DNA of 64,000 bases from Parasphingorhabdus sp. (lineage in GTDB: Bacteria > Pseudomonadota > Alphaproteobacteria > Sphingomonadales > Sphingomonadaceae), in NCBI GenBank assembly GCA_030373505.1, contig JAUCYS010000011.1, positions 1-64,000 of the forward strand. The letters are read 5' to 3'. The notes beneath the pieces were generated by a model. That model did no database searches and had not been told where the DNA came from. It was given only the letters and a program-made list of their open reading frames with translations. Made by a program: the position numbers and the translations under genes. Below are positions 22,591 to 31,373 of the stretch, one piece after another. The stretch's first letter is position 1. Each line of letters opens with the position of its first letter.

Positions 22591-23448
22591 ATGCTCGACC
22601 AAACCAAAAAAGATCAGACAAGCGGCCTGCCGACCGGTGCCACGCGCTTTGCCGAACCCGGCGTGCCGATCATTCGCGGCGTCAACTGGGGCGGATTTTC
22701 GGCGCTTTACTGGAAAGAGGTCCGGCGTTTTTTCAAGGTGCAGCTGCAGACTGTCTGGGCGCCCTCGATCACCACGCTCCTGTTTCTGGTGATATTCACG
22801 GTGGCCATGGGCCGCGGCGACCGCAGTGTCATGGGCGCGCCCTTTGCCGATTTTATCGCTCCCGGACTGATCTGCATGGGCATGCTGCAAAATGCCTTCG
22901 CCAACAGCAGCTTTTCGATGCTGGTCGGCAAGATCCAGGGCACGATTATCGATTATCTGACGCCACCCTTGTCGGTGGGAGAATTGCTGGCGGCACTGGT
23001 CGCTGCTTCCATGACCAGAGCGGCGCTGGTCGGCTTTGCGGTCTGGCTGGCGATGTTCATCTGGCCCGGCGTGCATGTCGGGGTGGAGCATTGGTGGGCG
23101 GTGCTGTGGTTCGGGACCATGGGCGCAGCGATGCTGTCTTTCCTGGGCGTGCTGACCTCGATCTGGGCGGAAAAATTCGACCATGCGGCGGCCGTTACCA
23201 ATTTCGTGGTCGCGCCTCTGGCTCTGCTGTCCGGCACATTCTACTCGATCGACCGTCTGGCACCGACGTTTCAGGCGATCAGCCACGCCAATCCCTTTTT
23301 CTACGCGATTTCCGGATTCCGTTATGGTTTTCTGGGGGTAGCGGATTCGCCGATTATCGTCGGCGCGCTGGTTTTGCTGGCGATCAATATCGGCCTGGCG
23401 CTGATCTGCTACCTGCTGCTGAAATCAGGCTGGAAGATCAAGTCCTGA
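22591..23448 (+). CDS. ABC-2 type transporter permease
   Basis: Start MLDQTKKDQ; multiple TMs, PGLICMGMLQNAFANSSFSMLVGKIQGTIIDYLTPPLS. Confidence 0.88.
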   Translation: MLDQTKKDQTSGLPTGATRFAEPGVPIIRGVNWGGFSALYWKEVRRFFKVQLQTVWAPSITTLLFLVIFTVAMGRGDRSVMGAPFADFIAPGLICMGMLQNAFANSSFSMLVGKIQGTIIDYLTPPLSVGELLAALVAASMTRAALVGFAVWLAMFIWPGVHVGVEHWWAVLWFGTMGAAMLSFLGVLTSIWAEKFDHAAAVTNFVVAPLALLSGTFYSIDRLAPTFQAISHANPFFYAISGFRYGFLGVADSPIIVGALVLLAINIGLALICYLLLKSGWKIKS

Positions 23449-23459
23449 CCAGTTCGGCG

Positions 23460-23840
23460 CTAGTGTCGGTGAATTTGGTGCAGCTTGTACTTGCCGGCCT
23501 CGGTCGCCTGAAACAGCCGTGCGACATCGGGATGACCGATCGGTTCGCCGCTGTCATCGGGCAATAAATTCTGCTGACTGACATAGGCAATATAACTGCC
23601 GTCGGCATTTTCCGCGAAGAGATGGTAGAAAGGCTGGTCTCTTGACGGCTGCAAATCCTTCGGAATCGCCTCATACCATTCTTCGCTATTGGCGAAAACG
23701 GGATCTATGTCATAGATTACGCCGCGAAAATCAAAAATCCGGTGACGCACCACATCGCCAATGGCGAAACGCGCATCGAGAATGACTGGCGTGTCGGGTG
23801 GCAGGGGATTGCCGGATTTAAAGGGATCAGCTGTATTCAT
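23460..23840 (-). CDS. hspQ: Heat shock protein HspQ / YccV-like hemimethylated-DNA-binding domain
   Basis: 126 aa; ARFAIGDVVRHRIFDFRGVIYDIDPVFANSEEWYEA...FYHLFAENADGSYIAYVSQQNL. Confidence 0.93.
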   Translation of the reverse strand: MNTADPFKSGNPLPPDTPVILDARFAIGDVVRHRIFDFRGVIYDIDPVFANSEEWYEAIPKDLQPSRDQPFYHLFAENADGSYIAYVSQQNLLPDDSGEPIGHPDVARLFQATEAGKYKLHQIHRH

Positions 23841-23990
23841 GGTGCCAATTTAGGCGCATTGGGTTGAGATGCAAGCGCCGCATCGGGATTTGGCTGCGGG
23901 AAATGAAGAGGGTGTCGTGGAAATTCCAGGGCAGATGGTTTCGCCTTGCTGTGGTTCTTCAGACCCTTGAATGCGATTGAGCATAAGAAA

Positions 23991-24015
23991 AGCCCCGTGC
24001 CGAGGGCACGGGGCT
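23991..24015 (-). terminator. Intrinsic terminator downstream of the CsbD gene
   Basis: AGCCCCGTGCC-GAG-GGCACGGGGCT hairpin; followed on the minus strand by TTTTCTT. Confidence 0.8.
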
Positions 24016-24045
24016 GATCACTATTAGACGATGAAACCGAGCCTA

Positions 24046-24243
24046 TCAGTAGCTCTTTTCAAACTCGTCAATTTCACGTTCCGCTTCATCCTGCGCGCGT
24101 CCATATTTTTCCTGGATCTTTCCGGCGAGGATTTTTCGGCTTCCGTTGATCTGGTCCAACTCGTCATCGGTCAGTTCGCCCCATTTCTTCTGGACGTTGC
24201 CTTTGACCTGTTCCCAGTTTCCCTTGATTGTGTTCTCGTTCAT
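24046..24243 (-). CDS. CsbD family stress protein
   Basis: 65 aa; MNENTIKGNWEQVKGNVQKKWGELTDDELDQINGSRKILAGKIQEKYG. Confidence 0.95.
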   Translation of the reverse strand: MNENTIKGNWEQVKGNVQKKWGELTDDELDQINGSRKILAGKIQEKYGRAQDEAEREIDEFEKSY

Positions 24244-24639
24244 ATGGTGTCTCCTTTATGTTGGGGTTATCTAGTCAACGGTCGACAAGGGGTTTTGGTT
24301 CCTGGGACGGGCGAATTTTTCCGGAGCCTTCTTTGCCGGGTTGACCGGCTTTCTCGTTATAAATGATGAGAGCCGGAGCGTGCCTGTATCTTCTGACAAA
24401 GGGGCCGGGTGGGCGCTGATCTGCTGTGTTGTCGGTCCAAGGGGCAAGTCAGCGGCTTTTTTGACCGATTTTCCGAGCTTCGCCTGCCGTCGGTGCCCAG
24501 CGGCCTGTGAAAGTATAGATTCCTGCAAATCCATACAGGCGGCTATGGGCGTCCGCGCCAATAGAATTGTTGTCGAAAGAAAAGCGCAATTAACATAGAT
24601 TAGTTGTGCTTTTTGGCGAACGGTGTAACTCGATGCCGA

Positions 24640-25998
24640 ATGCCACTACACGAACATAATATTGCTGCCTCTTTCAAGGCGATATGTGAAAATGCGACAG
24701 CGGCGCTGTTCGTGATCGATGCCAAGCAACAGTGCATCTATGCGAATCCGGCGGCGGAAACACTGACCGGCTTCAAGGCCCGGGAATTGATAGGCCAGCG
24801 GCTTCACGATCTTATCCACCATAGCCGCCCTGACGGAAGCAAATATCCTATTTCGGAATGTCCTTTGGACAGTGGCCTGCCGGCAAATTCGCGCGAGCAG
24901 GGCGAGGATATTTTTGTTCACGCCGACGGCAGCTTCTATCCGGTGTCCTATACCTCCAGTCCCATCATCGAACACGGCAATCTTGTCGGCAAGGTGATAG
25001 AAGTGCACGGCCTGGCCAAGAAAAGGGCAATCGCCCGCGAGCGGGAACGCGAAAAAGCGCTGCTGGCGAAAACTTTTGACAATGCAGCCGTCGGCATCGC
25101 CCATGTCGGGCATGACGGGAGGTGGCTGCGGATCAATGACAGATTATGCGCCATTGTCGGCTATCCGCGCGAGGAACTGCTGACGATGACTTTTCAGGAC
25201 ATTACCCATCCTGATGATCTGAGCGGCGATCTTGAATTATATGAAAAGCTGAAGAGCGGGGAAATCAGCGGCTACAATCTGGAAAAACGATATTATCGCA
25301 AGGACGGGAAGCTGATCTGGGTACGGCTCACCACGTCGTCCCAGAAAAACGGCTCGGGCGAGATGGAATTTTGCATCGCGGTGGTGGAGGATATCACCCG
25401 CGTGAAGGAACATCAGCAGCATCTCGATATCATGGCCGGGGAGCTTCAGCACCGGGTGAAAAATACATTGGCGACCGTGCAGGCGATTGCCAGGATGTCA
25501 TTGCCCGATGATACGGCCGGGAAGGAAGCCTTTGTCTCCCGCATACTTGCGCTCAGCCGGTCTCATGATTTGCTGCTTGCACAGAATTGGTCGGGTGCGG
25601 CCATCTCGGATATCGTGGAACAGGCCATTCATCCGTTCGGCGGGACGGAAGGCGGCCGGATCACGGCCTCGGGTCCGGACTGCAGACTGTCCTCACGGAC
25701 GTCGCTTGCGCTCTCCATGGCGCTGAATGAACTGGGCACCAATGCCGTGAAATATGGCGCATTGAGCGGTGATCAGGGAGTGATCGATATCGACTGGCAT
25801 TTCACACCGGGGACGAAGAAGACCCAGCTCGAATTAAAGTGGCAGGAAAGCGGCGGGCCGGAAGTTTCTCCGCCGCAACGAAAAGGTTTTGGAACGACTT
25901 TGATAGAGCGCGCGTTGGCTTCAGAGATGCAAGGGGAGACTGCTGTTGAATATCCGCCATCCGGTGTGATTTTCAAATGTTCTTTCCCGGTCGAATGA
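24640..25998 (+). CDS. PAS-PAS HWE/HisKA_2-type sensor histidine kinase
   Basis: Two PAS-like regions; LQHRVKNTLATVQAIARMS phosphoacceptor; ALNELGTNAVKYGALS and WQESGGP; internal Met (MPLHEHN) chosen. Confidence 0.88.
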   Translation: MPLHEHNIAASFKAICENATAALFVIDAKQQCIYANPAAETLTGFKARELIGQRLHDLIHHSRPDGSKYPISECPLDSGLPANSREQGEDIFVHADGSFYPVSYTSSPIIEHGNLVGKVIEVHGLAKKRAIAREREREKALLAKTFDNAAVGIAHVGHDGRWLRINDRLCAIVGYPREELLTMTFQDITHPDDLSGDLELYEKLKSGEISGYNLEKRYYRKDGKLIWVRLTTSSQKNGSGEMEFCIAVVEDITRVKEHQQHLDIMAGELQHRVKNTLATVQAIARMSLPDDTAGKEAFVSRILALSRSHDLLLAQNWSGAAISDIVEQAIHPFGGTEGGRITASGPDCRLSSRTSLALSMALNELGTNAVKYGALSGDQGVIDIDWHFTPGTKKTQLELKWQESGGPEVSPPQRKGFGTTLIERALASEMQGETAVEYPPSGVIFKCSFPVE

Positions 25999-26020
25999 AA
26001 CACGAATTGAAAGTCATGCT

Positions 26021-26374
26021 GTGCCTGAATTTTCCATCCTGGTTGTCGAAGACGATGCCATGCTTTCGCTTGCGATGGAAGATATCCTGCGCAAGCTGGG
26101 GCACACCAATCTAGAATTTGCCTTCGATCTGCCCGGAGCCTTGCAAATCGCGGAGGACAAGCGCTTCTCGCTTGTGTTTCTCGACGTGGATCTCAACGGC
26201 AAACTGACGCTGCCGGTTGCCCGGATGCTTCGACAGAATAATATTCCCTGGTTTTTCACAACAGGATTTGGTTCGCGCTTTGATTATGAGGATCTCGAGG
26301 GGGCTCCCATCATCCGCAAACCCTATTCGGAACAGGACATAAAACAGGCGATAGCCAGCACGCAAGCGGACTGA
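26021..26374 (+). CDS. Single-domain response regulator (REC)
   Basis: 117 aa; ILVVEDDAMLSLAMEDIL, FLDVDLNG, RKPYSEQDI; GTG start; follows the HWE kinase. Confidence 0.88.
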   Translation: MPEFSILVVEDDAMLSLAMEDILRKLGHTNLEFAFDLPGALQIAEDKRFSLVFLDVDLNGKLTLPVARMLRQNNIPWFFTTGFGSRFDYEDLEGAPIIRKPYSEQDIKQAIASTQAD

Positions 26375-26556
26375 TCCGGTGCGTTCGCGGCATTTATAAG
26401 AACGATGTCCATCGCTTGTGGTTTTGCTCTGCCAAGAAATCGTGCAGGTAAATATTCCCTTATCGTGGTCCCAATCTCAGACCTAAACTATATCTTCCCT
26501 TAATCTTATTGAAACGGTCAGCTGTTAGTCTGTTTGTCTATTTTGGGATAGTGAAC

Positions 26557-28206
26557 ATGCAAGCGACGAGACGGCCAGAACATAAATCGGGAGGCAGGCG
26601 AGGCCTGCTGAATATGGTAGCGCTATCGGGAGCTGTCCTTGTATTCGTTGCTCTGAGCAGCTGGCTTCTGCCGCAGGCAGTGGCAAAAATTTTTGGTGCC
26701 GCGACCTTCCTTGATGAGACCCTCAGCGCCGCTCTTTTGCTCAATATTGCCCTGATATTGCTGATCTGGCGTGGTTCTCAAGTTCTCTCCCGGCAAGCAC
26801 AGGTCGCGGACGATGCGCAGCGTGAGGTCGGCATGGTCGCCGTCCACGACTATGCCACAGGGTTGCTGAATCGGCCGGGCATAAGCGCGATTATTGGAGA
26901 GAAGCTGGACGTCGGAGAAAATATCTCTCTGATCAATCTGGATCTCGACAATTTCAAAAAAATCAATGACCTTTATGGGCATGAAACGGGCGACATAACG
27001 TTGAAAGAGGTTGCCGACCGTCTGCTTGCCGTAACGCCTGACCATTCTTGTGCGCGGCTCGGCGGTGACGAATTTGCCGTCTTGCTCAGCGGAGAGGCTG
27101 CCAGACCGGAAAATACCCGGGCTATCGCCAATGAGATCCAGAAGGCCTTTGGCGAGCCCGTTTCCGTTTGTGGGACCATCACCGAGATCAGCGCGTCCAT
27201 GGGCATATATGACGAGGTGCAGCCTGGTTCGGCTATCGCGGATATTTTCCGGCGCAGCGATATCGCTATGTATGAGGCAAAAAAGGCCGGCGGCGCACGC
27301 ATAGTTCGCTTCGAACCGGCGATGGAAGCCCAAGTGCAGCAGCGTTACAAAATGGAAGCCGATATGAGAGAGGGTATTCCCAAAGGGGAATTTGTGCCTT
27401 TCTACCAGCCACAATATGGCATTCGTGGCTCCAATCTTGTCGGGTTTGAAGTGTTGGCCCGGTGGAATCATCCCAGCGGCGAACTGATAGAGCCGACGGA
27501 CTTCATCCCGCTTGCCGAAGCGACAGGGATGATCTCGCCGCTCTCCTTTTCGGTGATGCGTCAGGCCTTTGCCGACGCGAAACAGTGGGATCATTCGTTG
27601 GTGCTGGCGGTGAACATCTCCCCGGTCCAGCTGACGGACCCACATCTCGACAAGCAGATCATGAAGATACTCGCGGAAACAGGCTTCCCGGCTCAAAGAC
27701 TGGAGCTGGAGATTACCGAAAGCAGCCTGCTCGAGGATACGCCGCTCGTCCTCCGGACAATCACCAGCCTGAAAGCGCTGGGCATCAGGATCTCGCTGGA
27801 TGATTTTGGCACGGGCTATTCCTCGATGACCCAGCTGAAAGCCTTTCCGTTCGATCGCATCAAAATTGACCGCAGCTTCGTATTTTCGATGCTGGACAAT
27901 GACGAAAGCGCTGCAATCGTGAAATCGATCGCGTCGCTTGCCAACTCGCTCAACGTGCCGATCACCGCGGAAGGGATCGAGTCCGATGAAATGCGGGGCT
28001 ATCTCGACGAGATCGGCTCGATGGACGGGCAGGGCTGGCTTTACGGGCGAGCGACTTCCAAGGAGGAACTGATAAAATTGCTCCCGCAGATCGCTCTGGT
28101 GGCTGGCGGTTATGATATTGAGAATCTGAAAATTGTTGGCGAACCCGATTCGCCTTCCGAAGATCAGGATAGCGAGCACGAGGTCCCGAAAAGCGCTGCG
28201 GGATAG
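26557..28206 (+). CDS. Membrane GGDEF-EAL protein (c-di-GMP turnover)
   Basis: N-terminal TMs; ARLGGDEFAVLLS; EAL domain with EVL, DDFGTGYSS, KIDRSF, AEGIES. Confidence 0.92.
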   Translation: MQATRRPEHKSGGRRGLLNMVALSGAVLVFVALSSWLLPQAVAKIFGAATFLDETLSAALLLNIALILLIWRGSQVLSRQAQVADDAQREVGMVAVHDYATGLLNRPGISAIIGEKLDVGENISLINLDLDNFKKINDLYGHETGDITLKEVADRLLAVTPDHSCARLGGDEFAVLLSGEAARPENTRAIANEIQKAFGEPVSVCGTITEISASMGIYDEVQPGSAIADIFRRSDIAMYEAKKAGGARIVRFEPAMEAQVQQRYKMEADMREGIPKGEFVPFYQPQYGIRGSNLVGFEVLARWNHPSGELIEPTDFIPLAEATGMISPLSFSVMRQAFADAKQWDHSLVLAVNISPVQLTDPHLDKQIMKILAETGFPAQRLELEITESSLLEDTPLVLRTITSLKALGIRISLDDFGTGYSSMTQLKAFPFDRIKIDRSFVFSMLDNDESAAIVKSIASLANSLNVPITAEGIESDEMRGYLDEIGSMDGQGWLYGRATSKEELIKLLPQIALVAGGYDIENLKIVGEPDSPSEDQDSEHEVPKSAAG

Positions 28207-28379
28207 ATCGCCGCTGCACTGTTGGTGACGAGCAACCTCTTTTTCAGACCGCACGGGGGTACGCTGGCGCGGGAAACATGGTTCATCCGCAGCGGATATA
28301 TTGCGTTGTTCCGGAAAATAAGGGCGCTTGCACCCCTGTTCAGTGCGACCGGCCCCGCAGTCCGGTGCTCTGATGTCTG

Positions 28380-28469
28380 TGGAGGTGCGTTAGGGATTCG
28401 AACCCTAGATACCATTGCTGGCATACCGCATTTCGAGTGCGGCGCTTTCGACCACTCAGCCAACGCACC
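28380..28469 (-). tRNA. tRNA-Ser (anticodon CGA)
   Basis: Minus strand GGTGCGT TG GCTGAGTGG...CCGCA-CTCGAAA-TGCGG; long variable arm ATGCCA-GCAA-TGGTAT; T-arm TAGGG-TTCGAAT-CCCTA; ACGCACC acceptor and genomic CCA. Confidence 0.95.
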
Positions 28470-28641
28470 TCATAGACGGGGCAGCATCTAGCGATGATAA
28501 GGCAACCCCGCAACCCATATCAGGACGTCGGGAAAATTCATTTGTGCCTTCGATCTTCGCGATGCCGAATCCGGCTTGAAATCCCGTTCTATCACGTCCA
28601 GTTCGGTTCAACTCCTGTGCTGTGAGTGAGAGTTTCGAATT

Positions 28642-29064
28642 TTGTCCAGATTGGCCGAAGAAAATGATTGTCAGCGTCATCCCGACTGGATGACAAGGCT
28701 GCTCTTGAGCGGGCTGCTGGTGCTTGCCAGCTTGTCGCTCGGGATGCAATTTCATGCGCTGCGGGGCGCCAGCCCCTACCAGAATATCGATCAGTCGCTG
28801 GTGGCAGCCAAGGCGGATTCCGCGCCTTATGTGCTGACGAAGACAGTCCAGCCGATAGCATTGACCCGAAAACAGGTTCCGCAAGATAATGGTCCCGACA
28901 TGGCGCCAAAAATGGCTGTCTTGCGCGATTATCCCGGGTCCAGTGCGCCATCCGGGTCAGCCCGCGCTGCCGCCGTTGTCGGCTTTGTCGCGGAGCATAT
29001 ATTGTTCCGGGATGGCTCCCGCACGATATCGTCGCGCGCGCCTCCGATGCATTTTTCAGGCTAG
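28642..29064 (+). CDS. Hypothetical protein with one N-terminal hydrophobic segment
   Basis: 140-aa ORF; LLLSGLLVLASLSLGMQF; TTG start; no recognised domain. Confidence 0.4.
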   Translation: MSRLAEENDCQRHPDWMTRLLLSGLLVLASLSLGMQFHALRGASPYQNIDQSLVAAKADSAPYVLTKTVQPIALTRKQVPQDNGPDMAPKMAVLRDYPGSSAPSGSARAAAVVGFVAEHILFRDGSRTISSRAPPMHFSG

Positions 29065-29148
29065 AATAGAACCAGACCCCACGGGGGTCTTTTGGAAACA
29101 TCACGGAACAGCCTGTTTTTGCAGTTGCTGGTCGTGACTGAAATTGAA

Positions 29149-29469
29149 ATGCACAAAATGAATGAAATAGATAATGGCTCTGCCGCACGAACGGCAGACA
29201 ATGGACGTTTGTATATCGAAAGCCTGCTGGCGGAATATCCAGCCGTCACCGAACATGACAGGCTGGCGATCCTGTCCTTCCTCTCGACCGCGCCGGCGCT
29301 GGAAACCGCCTTGCTGACCTGCAACGAGAGGATTGCGGAGCGGCTGAAAGCGTTCCGGCATGATCACCGCAAGCAGCTCGGCGTCACTTTGCGGAATTGG
29401 TTATATCTGGCGATATTGCTCAGCTTTGTTGCCTTTGCAGTTTTTCTGATGTCGGAGGCTGGAAACTAG
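29149..29469 (+). CDS. Hypothetical protein with C-terminal TM
   Basis: Internal Met of ORF 29092-29469; alpha-helical region then LRNWLYLAILLSFVAFAVFLM. Confidence 0.5.
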   Translation: MHKMNEIDNGSAARTADNGRLYIESLLAEYPAVTEHDRLAILSFLSTAPALETALLTCNERIAERLKAFRHDHRKQLGVTLRNWLYLAILLSFVAFAVFLMSEAGN

Positions 29470-29622
29470 AGTGATCCGGAATGGCTACAGGGCAGGGCGA
29501 TCCTGTCCTGTAGCATCTGATCCTGCGTGCGCGAACCGCAGCACGGAAAAAATGTCATTGCTTGCGGATCAAAAGCCGGGGCTGCGTCGTTCTTTTGCCA
29601 GCAACCAAAAAGGAGACGTGCA

Positions 29623-29949
29623 ATGCGTAACATATCACTGGTTCTAGGCCTGGCTCTTGCGGCCGCAACCACTTCCCCGGTTCTTGCCCATGCCGGCAAG
29701 GATAGCCATGCCGTGGTGCGGTCCGAACCAATCTCCGGGGTCTACAACAAGTTCTGGTATAATTATCTCGCCGATGTGCTCGAGGCCGACAAGGAATTGA
29801 AAAGCGACCTGCGCCGCGCAACCGATGCAGAAGACAAGCGCGATGCGTGGGCAGAATATGAGCATGAGCTGGCCGATGCCGACAAGGATTATGTCAAGGA
29901 AATGCGCGAGCATCACTATGTTGTTGGCCGGGTAACCGTCGGCTACTAG
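29623..29949 (+). CDS. Secreted hypothetical protein
   Basis: AGGAGA RBS; signal peptide MRNISLVLGLALAAATTSPVLAHA; terminator downstream. Confidence 0.75.
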   Translation: MRNISLVLGLALAAATTSPVLAHAGKDSHAVVRSEPISGVYNKFWYNYLADVLEADKELKSDLRRATDAEDKRDAWAEYEHELADADKDYVKEMREHHYVVGRVTVGY

Positions 29950-29968
29950 TCTCTCGGTTATGAAACGA

Positions 29969-29997
29969 AAAAGGCGGGGTTTTCTCCCGCCTTTTTT
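29969..29997 (+). terminator. Intrinsic terminator
   Basis: AAAGGCGGG-GTTTTCT-CCCGCCTTTTTT hairpin plus T-run. Confidence 0.85.
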
Positions 29998-30032
29998 GTA
30001 TCCGCTGTATCGATCGATCCCGGTCTTCCGGC

Positions 30033-30758
30033 TCAATCCCAACCGCTGTCCCGCAATGTGCGCTCGGTATCCGCATCGACCGGTGCGTCAGTCATCATCT
30101 CCGCAGCGATGGCATTGAGCGCGCTGCTCGAAGCCTGCCGATAGTCGCCTTGCGCGCCGCCGGGGAGGGTGTTGACCATCTTCCAATTTTCGCCTTCGCG
30201 GCAGCCGATGCCGGAGACGGCCTCGCCGGTAAAACTGCGGCAGATATTGCCGGCCTTCGCCCGAAAGGTCAGGCCGATGCGATAGTCACTGTCATCGGGT
30301 TGAGCCGAAGCGAGCTGCTTGTCGAGCGCGTGTTCCAGAGTGCCGCTGGCGATGAGCGCGCCACCCTGTTGTGCAAAGGGGGAGTCGGATCCACCGCCAA
30401 GTCCATATTGACCGACCACGATGCCTAACGCCAAGGTCGCCGCCATCGCACCCCATTGGACAATGCCGAAGCCACGGCCTTGTCGCTTCGCATGGATCTG
30501 ATCGGCTTTCCGCGCCGTGAAGCTGTGGTCCACATTGGGTTCTGCGGCGGAAGTCAGCATCGCCGTCAGACGGCCTGGAATCTCCTCGCTGATAACCGGC
30601 GCATAATGGGAGGCCAGTTGTTCCCGCAGCGCGCGCTCCCGGCCAATCTGTTCGGCCAGCATGGCATCGCTCGCCATTGCTTTTTCGATACGCTTGGTGG
30701 TGACCGCATCACACTCGCCGTCGACATAGGCCATGATGGTCTGTTGATCGAAGGTCAT
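30033..30758 (-). CDS. Anti-sigma factor, single TM
   Basis: MTFDQQTIMAYVDGECDAVTTKRIEKAMASDAMLAEQIGRERALREQL; mid-protein TM; overlaps ECF sigma gene. Confidence 0.82.
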   Translation of the reverse strand: MTFDQQTIMAYVDGECDAVTTKRIEKAMASDAMLAEQIGRERALREQLASHYAPVISEEIPGRLTAMLTSAAEPNVDHSFTARKADQIHAKRQGRGFGIVQWGAMAATLALGIVVGQYGLGGGSDSPFAQQGGALIASGTLEHALDKQLASAQPDDSDYRIGLTFRAKAGNICRSFTGEAVSGIGCREGENWKMVNTLPGGAQGDYRQASSSALNAIAAEMMTDAPVDADTERTLRDSGWD

Positions 30759-31243
30759 GCGGCTTCTCCCAGTTCGCGCTGAAGGGCTTCGCGACCGCGC
30801 ACCAGACGTGAGGTCAGGGTGCCGATCGGAATATCGAGCAAGGCGGCGGCTTCCTTGTAGGCGAAGCCTTCCACCAGAACGAGGGAGACGGCCTCACGCT
30901 GCTCCATCGGCAGGCTATCCATCGCCCGGTCGACGTCGCGGAGTTCCATTCGGCTTTCCATGCGCCGATGGTCGTCGCCGGCAACATTCGCCATCGCGTC
31001 CTCGTCATTGGCTACATGCTCGCGGCGGCCCGCGGCGCGCACCGTATCGATCCAAATATTACGGGTAATTCTGTACATCCAGCTATCCAGTCTCGTTCCT
31101 GCCTGCCACTGGTCGCGCTTGTTCAGGGCGCGTTCCAGGGCCATCTGGCACAGGTCATCTGCGTCATTGATATCGCGCGTCAGGCTGCGGGCAAAACGCC
31201 GCAATCGCGGGAGTAACTCCAGCAGATCCTGTTCAAAGGCCAT
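30755..31243 (-). CDS. ECF RNA polymerase sigma factor
   Basis: 162 aa; LTRDINDADDLCQMALERALNK (region 2), LPMEQREAVSLVLVEGFAYKEAAALLDIPIGTLTSRLVRGREAL (region 4). Confidence 0.95.
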   Translation of the reverse strand: MAFEQDLLELLPRLRRFARSLTRDINDADDLCQMALERALNKRDQWQAGTRLDSWMYRITRNIWIDTVRAAGRREHVANDEDAMANVAGDDHRRMESRMELRDVDRAMDSLPMEQREAVSLVLVEGFAYKEAAALLDIPIGTLTSRLVRGREALQRELGEAA

Positions 31244-31325
31244 TCAGAGCGGATATCCTTTATTGATGGTCTATGGATGAAACGATGCGTCTGGCTCGTT
31301 TAATCCACGAATGCAAAATAAATGC

Positions 31326-31354
31326 AATCCGCTTGCGATTGCCAAACCGGTTCC
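31326..31354 (-). promoter_or_regulatory. Candidate ECF-type promoter upstream of the sigma gene
   Basis: Minus strand GGAACC-N17-CGGATT between the sigma gene and the divergent subtilase; pattern by eye only. Confidence 0.3.
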
Positions 31355-31373
31355 GGTACATAAGGAGGCAGAC

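Noticed and set aside
24271-24561. Overlapping opposite-strand ORFs between the CsbD and HWE kinase genes
   Set aside because: Neither has a convincing RBS, domain or composition; the region is more likely a non-coding regulatory gap.
26623-28254. 543-aa minus-strand ORF
   Set aside because: Antisense to the GGDEF-EAL CDS with all conserved motifs on the other strand.
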